Source of the DNA: Siphlonurus alternatus
Lineage: Eukaryota > Arthropoda > Insecta > Ephemeroptera > Siphlonuridae
Assembly: GCA_949825025.1 (NCBI GenBank)
Contig: OX463787.1
Coordinates: forward strand, 868,001 to 932,000
DNA: 64,000 nucleotides
Direction: 5' to 3'
Made by a program: the position numbers and the translations under genes. How positions within the stretch are numbered: the stretch's first letter is position 1; each line of letters opens with the position of its first letter. Under the pieces are notes generated by a model. That model saw nothing but the letters and a program-made list of their open reading frames with translations, did not search any database and was not told the origin of the DNA. Of the stretch, positions 57,180 through 64,000 are shown piece by piece.

Positions 57180-58160
57180 AGATTTTTACGTATTTTGATC
57201 ATAGCGATGTACCAAGAAATTTGAAGTTTCTTTTGTTTGTAACTTTTGTCAAAATTTTTGTAGTTATTTGCTGCGATTTTTTTTTCTATTTATTTTCTAC
57301 GGATGAATCATTATAATAATTATAAAGGGTTTGTTTTAAAAGAAAACTAAAAGAAAATGATTTTTATCTTTCTTATAGAAAAATAGGATCATATGTAATA
57401 GAAATTTGTAACTCTTGAAATAATTCATTTTGTTATAGTAAGTTATTGTTTTCATTGCTGTCATTAATATGTGCTGCCTCTAAAATTTATTAATTAGCAA
57501 ATATTCGTTCAATTATAATTCTTCAAAATTAACTGAACAGAAAAAAAATCTAAAATTTGGAATTATTTTCATGATCTAAGTCCCCAAATTTATTGTAAAT
57601 GTAGTTATTGAATGTTCCAGTCTCATTTATATAAAGTATATACTTGATAAACGTGTTTCATTTTGTTTCAGATCCAGCTTTCTCATTGATTTTTGAGCTG
57701 TATTTCTGAAATTTAAATTGTGTAAAAAATTAACAAAAATTGAACAATATTTTTTAACGTGGGAAAATTTTGCGCAACAAATAACGTAATTTTTAATTTT
57801 AGATTATTGATTATTGATAATTAAACTAAGACAATTGACAATGCTATGACCTTGCAATGCTACGTCAAGGCACGTAGGCTACGTGCCTTGGCTCAAGTAA
57901 CTTCGCTACAATTAATTCTGCAACACGCACGTTATATGCTATAAATAGACCTGCTATCATGGAGCAGCTGATAAGAGACTGATAAGGAGACGCCTTGAAG
58001 AAGAAGAAAAACATTTGCAGACTATGTGATAAGAAGAAACTTTCCAAAATTGCTGGAATTTTGAAAAATATCCAAGACCGATTATTATTAAATGTTATGT
58101 AATAATACTAATAATGGGTATTTTAATACTTTGAAATTCACGAATAAATTATTTGCCTCC
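57180..58160. other. Non-coding stretch with a promoter-like cluster at about 57855-57985
   Basis: GGCACGTAGGCTACGTGCC forms a perfect-looking palindrome at about 57868-57888. Then come CTATAAATAG at about 57938 and two CTGATAAG GATA-factor sites near 57967-57985. The only ATG following (MEQLIRD, then stop) is not a gene start I can support. Confidence 0.35.
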
Positions 58161-58162
58161 AA

Positions 58163-58350
58163 AGAGAGTATCGACCTTAAATTTTTTTTATTGCAGAAAT
58201 GGATATAGAGCGTGCAAAGTTATTATGCTACCCCGACTCTTTTTAGTTTTTTAACAGCCATGGAAAAAAATCTAAAAAAAAATCAGGGTAGCATAACTTA
58301 GCACCCTCTGTCCATTTCTGCAATTAAAAAATTGAGGTCGATACTCCATT
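58163..58350. mobile_element. Family A MITE with internal deletion
   Basis: Both termini and outer arms are present. The central inverted part with the TGACGTCA sites is missing, leaving about 188 bp. Confidence 0.8.
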
Positions 58351-58978
58351 CTAATTTGGTTTTGTATGATAATTAAGAGGGTTAATAAATTATGACATTA
58401 AATTTTGGGCTACATTCACTAATTTGTAAAATAACGCAATCTATCACACAACTCCCTAGGTAATATAATTATACTCAAGATTATGTCTTCAGACGATATT
58501 GGTGATAAGAAAATAACATGGCGAGATAAAAGAGGACAGTAAAAAAAATATGATTACCGTCGTGGGAGTCATTGAACTTTTAAGATGTGTTTGGGATTTT
58601 GAAGCAGTAGAATTTATTTTATGAGAATTTTTATTTTTCCATAATTTAAATAAAAATTATAATCATGTGACTTAATGAAATTTATTACATGCTTGGAAAT
58701 AATAAGACACTCGAATTACACATTAAGTTATTATCTTCAATATTTAAATCTTTATTTTATTAAAATGTTAGCTTACTACAACATATTCTGCTATTAGTGC
58801 AAGCATTCAAAGTTAACAACAGTTTTAACAACAGTGGGATACTAGGATAGGAAAGGGAGGCGACTGTGGCCTTGTGTTAGGAACTTGACCTGGCAGGGAA
58901 ACCACAGAAAACCATCAAATATATACAATAAATATATATTATAAATTTATAGCTTATTAGCTTAATAAAAGGTCTTAA

Positions 58979-59288
58979 TGGAGTATCGACCTCAATTTTT
59001 TTTATTACAGAAATGGATAGAGGGTGCAAAGTTATGCTACCCTGATTTTTTTCAGATTTTTTAGAGCCCGGGAACTATTTTTAAAAAATTATTGAAAGTC
59101 CTTTTTGTGACGTCACGCGGCGGCAAGTCCTATCATTTTCTTAAGGAGCGGCGTCTCGTGACGTCACGAAAAGGACTTTCAATAATTTTTTAAAAATAGT
59201 TCCCGGGCTCTAAAAAATCTGAAAAAAATCAGGGTAGTTGCACCCTCTATCCATTTCTGCAATAAAAAAATTTGAGGACAATACTCTA
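58979..59288. mobile_element. Family A MITE, centre inverted
   Basis: Full copy. Its centre reads TGACGTCACGCGGCGGCAAG then GGAGCGGCGTCTCGTGACG, in opposite order to the copies at 54523 and 62391. The centre has flipped between the arms. Confidence 0.88.
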
Positions 59289-59625
59289 TTGTACCCTAAA
59301 CTAAACTTTTATAATTATAACACTTTTTTTTTTTTATTCGTAAAAACTGAGCACGCCTGCAGTGCTGCAACCCGCGTTACTTCTTTGCACAACAGGTTGC
59401 CTACCTAAACCTCGCGCAGGATGAAAATAAAGATGGCGGCTTTGCGATTTTTCAAGCGCGATAAAAATAAAATGAATAATTATTTTATTTATTTATTATA
59501 TTTATTCAAAAAACAGACTACAGGTCATTGCTACAGGCTAGGTAATCCGATTATAAAGGGTACAATAATACATAAAAACAAAATTTTTAGTTATATTAAC
59601 TAAAATCTTGGTATAAATATATATG

Positions 59626-59917
59626 TTAAATTAAGATTTTCAGTGCTTTTTCGCCATCCGATTATATTACATTACTATGAATGTAAGTTTTTCAACATTT
59701 AGAAGAAAAGATATGTCTCAACTGGGCTTCGAACCCCGGATCTTCCCATGATATCGCGTCTTGGGAGCTCTAACCGATTGAGCTACCGAGCTCATGGGAA
59801 GATCCGGGGTTCGAAGCCCAGTTGAGACATATCTTTTCTTCTAAATGTTGAAAAACTTATATTCATAGTAATGTAATATAATCGGATGGCGAAAAAGCAC
59901 TGAAAATCTTAATTTAA
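59626..59917. mobile_element. 292-bp foldback element built around a tRNA-like sequence
   Basis: Ends TTAAATTAAGATTTTCAGTG and CACTGAAAATCTTAATTTAA are inverted. The arms of about 120 bp are nearly identical and include GGGCTTCGAACCCCGGATCT and its complement, that is, the T-arm of the tRNA-like segment copied into both arms. Confidence 0.85.
59715..59792 (-). pseudogene. tRNA-like pseudogene with A and B boxes
   Basis: On the minus strand TAGCTCAATCGGTTAGAGC is a D-arm with an A box, and GGTTCGAAGCC is a perfect B box with a TTCGAAG loop. The anticodon region (CCCA...TGGG) has an oversized loop of about 13 nt. The acceptor stem pairs poorly and the T-stem has a mismatch, so it is not a working tRNA. 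Confidence 0.65.
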
Positions 59918-59968
59918 TTCGCGCCATCGCGTAATTGTCAGAAGTAAGAAATACAACAGAATCTCGAT

Positions 59969-60005
<37 letters not shown>

Positions 60006-60084
60006 TATATAATATTACTATATAAACTATATATAAATTAGCGAAATTTCGCGCGAAGCTTCGCGAAGCGTTGCATCACTGTCC

Positions 60085-60318
60085 TTTGCATGTCTAATAA
60101 ACCTAATCTTTTTACCTCTAAAACAAATCTTATTTCCTCTTCGATCAAAGTGTGGATGAAATGGGAGACATAATTCCTAACATTTTATGCTCAAGAAGAG
60201 GAAAAAATACGTAGTCTTGTAATTTTTCTCTAAAATGGTGCAAAATAAGAGAAAATTAAATGAGGAAAGATCTTATTAATAGCGAAGAAAAGATGAAATA
60301 TATTTGAACTCGGATCTT
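60085..60318 (-). mobile_element. Family H MITE
   Basis: Minus-oriented copy from TTTGCATGTCTAATAAACC to GATGAAATATATTTGAACTC. Confidence 0.78.
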
Positions 60319-60785
60319 TTTAACGGTAATTTGCATGAATCAAAATTTATATTTCTCATTTGAAAATAACAAAACAACATATCTCAAATTGGCCGTGTTT
60401 ATAAAGTTTTATATATAAAAAAATTGTAGTACATGATTAAAAAACTTACCTTTAAGAACATTATTATTTCAAGATAAAATTAATCAACATCCAGTAAGTC
60501 TGCATGCAATTTAAAGTGCTTCTATTTTACATCTGTTTACATGTTCGAGGGATATTGTTTATAAACAATGCAGTCAAGTGTTTGAGAAATATAAAACGAA
60601 ATCTGGTGTGTGAACAAGACTGCAAGATATTTTTTCACAACTATCGTAGAGTGTGTTATTAATTATAATTAGAAATTGCAATGTAATGTTAAGATAAATA
60701 GATTTAAAACTACATCAATTTCTATACTTGATGAAGCTGTGTTAATTTATTATGTTAATTAGCGAATCTAAACATAAAACATAAT

Positions 60786-60968
60786 GGGGGGTATTCACAA
60801 AGCACTTTAACCCCCACTTTAGCCTCAATTTTTATCCCTGGCACTAAACATGGTGCTAAACTATGAGCTTAACATGGTTAGCCCCTGGTTTTGCACCATA
60901 TATGTTTAGCACCAGGGATAAAAGTTGAGGCTAAAGTGGGGGTTAAAGTGCTTTGTGAATACCCCCCC
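60786..60968. mobile_element. Family G MITE
   Basis: Ends GGGGGGTATTCACAAAGCAC and GCTTTGTGAATACCCCCC. The inner arms carry TTTAGCACCAGGGATAAAA and its complement. It is adjoined by an AT microsatellite. Confidence 0.85.
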
Positions 60969-60969
60969 A

Positions 60970-61056
<87 letters not shown>
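60970..61056. repeat. (AT)n microsatellite
   Basis: About 43 AT dinucleotides, nearly uninterrupted, directly after the family G element. A shorter AT run lies at 59962-60001. Confidence 0.95.
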
Positions 61057-61062
<6 letters not shown>

Positions 61063-61384
61063 TATTTATATAAATATTGTATCTTCCGTAATCGGGCTAT
61101 CATAAAACATCTTAACAATAGTCTGTCCTGGATATATACATTAATAAAATATAATATATATTAAAACATATATATTTGAAAATTATATGTATTATTTTTC
61201 AATAGATCCTTTTAGGTCAGCTAATTTTGCGAGGTGTTCCAACTGTCCTATCAAAAGCTATATGTTAATGTATTTGTAATTTATCATATATAAAATATAA
61301 AAAACGAAGCTGAAAACAACAACAATAAAAAAAAATCAAACAACATATGCTCCAGCATGGGTATTATGTATTCATAATTCTGTG

Positions 61385-61505
61385 TTTCTTGCGATATTCT
61401 TTTGTTGACGCTTGATCAAAAATATTAATTGTTTAAAAAGCTAAATGTACGCTGAAATAAATAACCCCTGGCAGGTAGGCAACCCAACGTACGCCACCAA
61501 CAGCC
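61385..61505. repeat. Dispersed repeat, second copy of 29085-29345
   Basis: Shares AACCCCTGGCAG and GGCAACCCAACGTACGCCAC with the first copy. The 67-codon minus ORF over its GC-rich part lacks supporting splice sites. Confidence 0.6.
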
Positions 61506-61632
61506 GATGGCTCTGCCTACTGCTGCTGCGGCGAGCTCGTTCGACGGTTCGAGTGATGGCTGCTGCTTTTTGCCAGCGCGGAGCTGCGAGCGATACCTCA
61601 TGCAAGCGTCATAGCAACCGGTGAACATAAAT

Positions 61633-61785
61633 GAATGCGATTCACGAAGCAGTTAGCCAGGTTTCTAACCATGTTTAGCTTATCCACGTTTAACTAAGGT
61701 GGTTTAACACTTAATTAACACGTAAAACAGATATAATTAAACGTGGTTAGAAACGTGACAAAAAGTGCTTCGTGAATCGCAACCA
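61633..61785. mobile_element. Family F MITE
   Basis: Ends ATGCGATTCACGAAGCAGTT and GCTTCGTGAATCGCAACC. Somewhat longer than the two other copies through a changed centre. Confidence 0.82.
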
Positions 61786-61801
61786 TTATTACATGTGAAT
61801 A

Positions 61802-62110
61802 GAGGCTTCAGGTCAGCTGATTTCGCGGTGTTCCCACCGTCCTATCTTAATAACCTATAATTATATATGTGTATATATATATATATAAGCTATGTAAAAA
61901 AAAATATAAAATAATCTTTTATCATAAAAGAATTTTTTTATAGAAAAATGATCGAATTCTTGATTCATTATTATTAGAAGACTCCTAAATGGGGGGTAGA
62001 AGATGTTTTCAAATTGATTGCTTTAATAGTTACGGAGACAAAATTCAAATTTTCTAGCATGGTGACTTATGGAGAAAATTTTTCCGCCGGGGAATACTTG
62101 AATTTCCTCT
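61802..62110. mobile_element. Family D element
   Basis: Starts GAGGCTTCAGGTCAGCTGAT and ends GGGGAATACTTGAATTTCCTCT, with the internal motif CATGGTGACTTATGGAGAAA. It is one of the most complete copies. Confidence 0.8.
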
Positions 62111-62390
62111 ATAAATAATTTCAACACGTTTTCTCAACAATTTTTAGCACAGCGTACCTACTCATAAGAAAATATAAAATTTCATTTTTTTAATAATTAA
62201 TGGCATAAATATTATTAATAAAATTTAATGTAGCTGTGCTTTTTCCGTCATCGTTATGCTTGTAATATAAATTCAATTAGCGTTCGGAAGAAAAGAATAT
62301 TCTCGGGAAAAATTTGATAATTTCAAAAACCATCATCTGATCATCACAACTTGTCTTCATTGACTGAAGCCGGTATTTTACATAATACAA

Positions 62391-62712
62391 TAGAGTATCG
62401 CGACCTCAATTTTTTTTATTGCAGAAATGGATAAAGGGTGCAAAGTTATGCTACCCTGATTTTTTTCAGATTTTTTATAGCCCGGGAAGTATTTTTAAAA
62501 AATTATATTGAAAGTTCTTTTTGTGACGTCACGAGACGCCGCTCCTTCAGAAAAAGATAGGACTTGCCGCCGCGTGACGTCACAAAAAGGACTTTCAATA
62601 ATTTTTTAAAAATACTTCCCGGGCTCTAAAAAATCTGAAAAAAATCAGGGTAGCATAACTTTTCACCCTCTATCCATTTCTGCAATAAAAAAATTGAGGT
62701 CGATACTCCATT
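62391..62712. mobile_element. Family A MITE, full length
   Basis: Ends TAGAGTATCG-CGACCTC and GAGGTCGATACTCCA. Both arms carry GTGACGTCAC. It is a good reference copy for the family. Confidence 0.9.
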
Positions 62713-62714
62713 AT

Positions 62715-63125
62715 TTTTCCTTGCAAGAAAATTTCATCTTTTAAATTTATGCAGTTTCTTGTGAATTTTCTAATTAAATTAAATACTGTTCCTCCCTCCT
62801 TCCAGACACTGAAATAATAAAATGAAAGTATTGCAATATTTTTATTATAAAAACAATACAAGTCAGAATTATTTACAAATGAAATTAGTAAAACAAATTT
62901 ATTTTACTTATGAAAAGTTTGATGCTGATAAATAAGAAACAAAAATTTCAAGTATCAGAATTATAATTCAAAATTATAAAATAATTTACAGAATAATGGG
63001 ATATGATTATAGAGCTGCAGTATATAAATTAAAAAAAAATCCATTTAAATTAAATTTATTTATTTTCAAAGTAAAAATACAATTATTTTAAATTTCGGGC
63101 ATTCATTTATTTTAATTTTCACAGA
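62715..63125. other. AT-rich DNA without recognised features
   Basis: No repeat or exon recognised. Confidence 0.45.
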
Positions 63126-63130
63126 AGGAA

Positions 63131-63217
63131 TTGTCATAGAAAGTTCAGTAGCCAGTCCAATGGAACCAGCTCGTCGTCAGGAGTCTATTGAACTGGCTAA
63201 CTGAACCTTCTATGATG
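63131..63217 (+). mobile_element. Family E mini-palindrome
   Basis: Full copy, with one extra base in the right arm. It lies about 70 nt downstream of the stop of the minus-strand terminal exon at 63289, in its presumed 3' UTR. This is the one copy here not next to a 3' splice site. Confidence 0.85.
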
Positions 63218-63288
63218 GCTCTTTCCATAAAAATACCACATGAAAATAAGGGTAATTAGAGCTTGATAGGAGATCACCAAAGTCAAGT

Positions 63289-63376
63289 TCAGACTGCTTC
63301 GGCGACCACGGCCTTCTTCTTTCCCGGAATGTTGGGGACGGAGCCCGGCTTGGAGTGTCGTCTGCGGTTCGAGTCC
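63289..63376 (-). CDS. Terminal coding exon of an unidentified gene (partial)
   Basis: An acceptor (TTTGTTTCAG) precedes 88 nt ending in TGA. In the frame with incoming phase 2 it encodes a basic tail, DSNRRRHSKPGSVPN then IPGKKKAVVAEAV. The exon is much more GC-rich than its surroundings. Another frame stays open much longer but runs into the microsatellite and MITE sequence downstream, so I prefer this one. The rest of the gene would lie right of the window. Confidence 0.4.
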
Positions 63377-63452
63377 CTGAAACAAACAACGAGTTAGAAC
63401 GCAGGAAGAAAGTGAACATGTGACTTGGGGAGATACGAGAAGGAGAGAAATG

Positions 63453-63458
63453 AAATAA

Positions 63459-63515
<57 letters not shown>
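63453..63515. repeat. (TAAA)n microsatellite
   Basis: About 15 TAAA units, followed by a family D fragment (about 63519-63672: GAAGACCCCTAAATGG-like and GTGGCTTATTGAAAAATTTT). Confidence 0.9.
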
Positions 63516-63518
<3 letters not shown>

Positions 63519-63774
63519 AAATTTTCTGGAGGAAAATAAGTACTTTGATTCATTATCAAAAGACCCCTAAATGGGGGATAAGAGATTATTTCAAATTCGT
63601 AACTTTAATAATTACTAAGAAAATTTTCAACATGGTGGCTTATTGAAAAATTTTCCCGCCGAGGAGTACTCTGTTAGTTTATGAAATGACCCTTTTTCTT
63701 GAAAAATAAGGAAAGAAACAATAATGGTTGCATTTGTTTATTTCATAACTAGAAAATATACACAAAATTAAAAT

Positions 63775-64000
63775 TATGCTTTTCTGATTTTTTGGAGTGC
63801 AAGAACTAATTTTAAGAAAATATTTAAAATATCTGAATTAGGGTGGTACACCTGATGGGACAACCGTGACATCATTTTGCCGTGCTGTGATTGGCTATTC
63901 ATGACGTCACGGTTGTCCAATCAGGTGTACCACCCTAATTCAGATATTTTTTATATATTTTTTTAAAATTAGTTCCCGCACTCCAAAAAATCTGAAAAAA
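63775..64000. mobile_element. MITE cut by the right window edge
   Basis: The arms TATCTGAATTAGGGTGGTAC and GTACCACCCTAATTCAGATA are inverted around AACCGTGAC...GTCACGGTT. The outer arms (TTTCTGATTTTTTGGAGTGC) resemble families A to C, so this is a further subfamily with its own centre. Confidence 0.8.

Noticed and set aside
59715..59792. Functional tRNA gene
   Set aside because: The anticodon loop is oversized, the acceptor stem pairs poorly and the T-stem has a mismatch. Only the promoter boxes are intact.
60891..61073. ORF ending in alternating Ile-Tyr
   Set aside because: It is the AT microsatellite read in frame.
61425..61628. 67-codon minus ORF over GC-rich DNA
   Set aside because: It overlaps a dispersed repeat also seen at 29085-29345 and has no splice support.

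Overview
This is eukaryotic nuclear DNA from an invertebrate animal. The evidence is multi-exon genes with GT-AG introns, TATA-box promoters, about 65-70 percent A+T, very dense miniature inverted-repeat elements, a SINE with a 5S rRNA head, and protein families typical of animals (C-type lectins, a clip-free trypsin-fold protein, a Ctr1 copper transporter). I cannot fix the phylum from the sequence. No prokaryotic gene structure is present, and most long ORFs in the window are accidental or lie inside repeats.

Layout. (1) 1-25 kb holds three paralogous secreted coiled-coil C-type lectin genes: CTL1 (+, 1349-11459), CTL2 (-, 14431-18425) and CTL3 (+, 20651-24757). I assembled each exon by exon with matching splice phases. 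All share a 34-nt exon, a 65-68-nt exon and a 112-118-nt exon. (2) 26.7-36.5 kb (-) holds a seven-exon trypsin-fold gene in which catalytic His and Ser are both replaced, so it is a serine protease homologue. Its first intron holds about 2.9 kb of pure GGTA tetranucleotide repeat inside a MITE. (3) 37.6-38.1 kb (+) and 40.8-42.6 kb (-) hold two small single-pass membrane protein genes of similar design, the second with a Thr-rich mucin-like ectodomain. (4) 46.8-52.7 kb (-) holds a high-affinity copper transporter (SLC31A1/Ctr1). (5) 53.8-63.4 kb (-) holds two recognisable terminal coding exons of unidentified genes.

Most of the rest is mobile DNA. I distinguish about a dozen palindromic MITE families, often nested, plus a 1.15-kb hAT-type element with an exact 8-bp target duplication, a TTAA-flanked 700-bp foldback element, a 3.8-kb composite foldback, and two copies of a 5S-derived SINE, one with an exact 10-bp target duplication.

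The most notable observation is in the copper transporter. The intron after the exon ending in a Met/His motif (MGHSSMI) is filled by exactly 39 units of 53 bp. Each unit carries AG, then a 21-nt phase-0 block encoding MVHSSMI (or a near variant), then GTGAGT. It is a ready-made array of potential microexons that could lengthen the copper-binding ectodomain. Other notable signals: a roughly 90-bp palindrome that repeatedly sits a few tens of bases upstream of 3' splice sites, MITEs with CRE-like TGACGTCA sites and polyadenylation signals, and a minisatellite of nuclear-receptor half sites.
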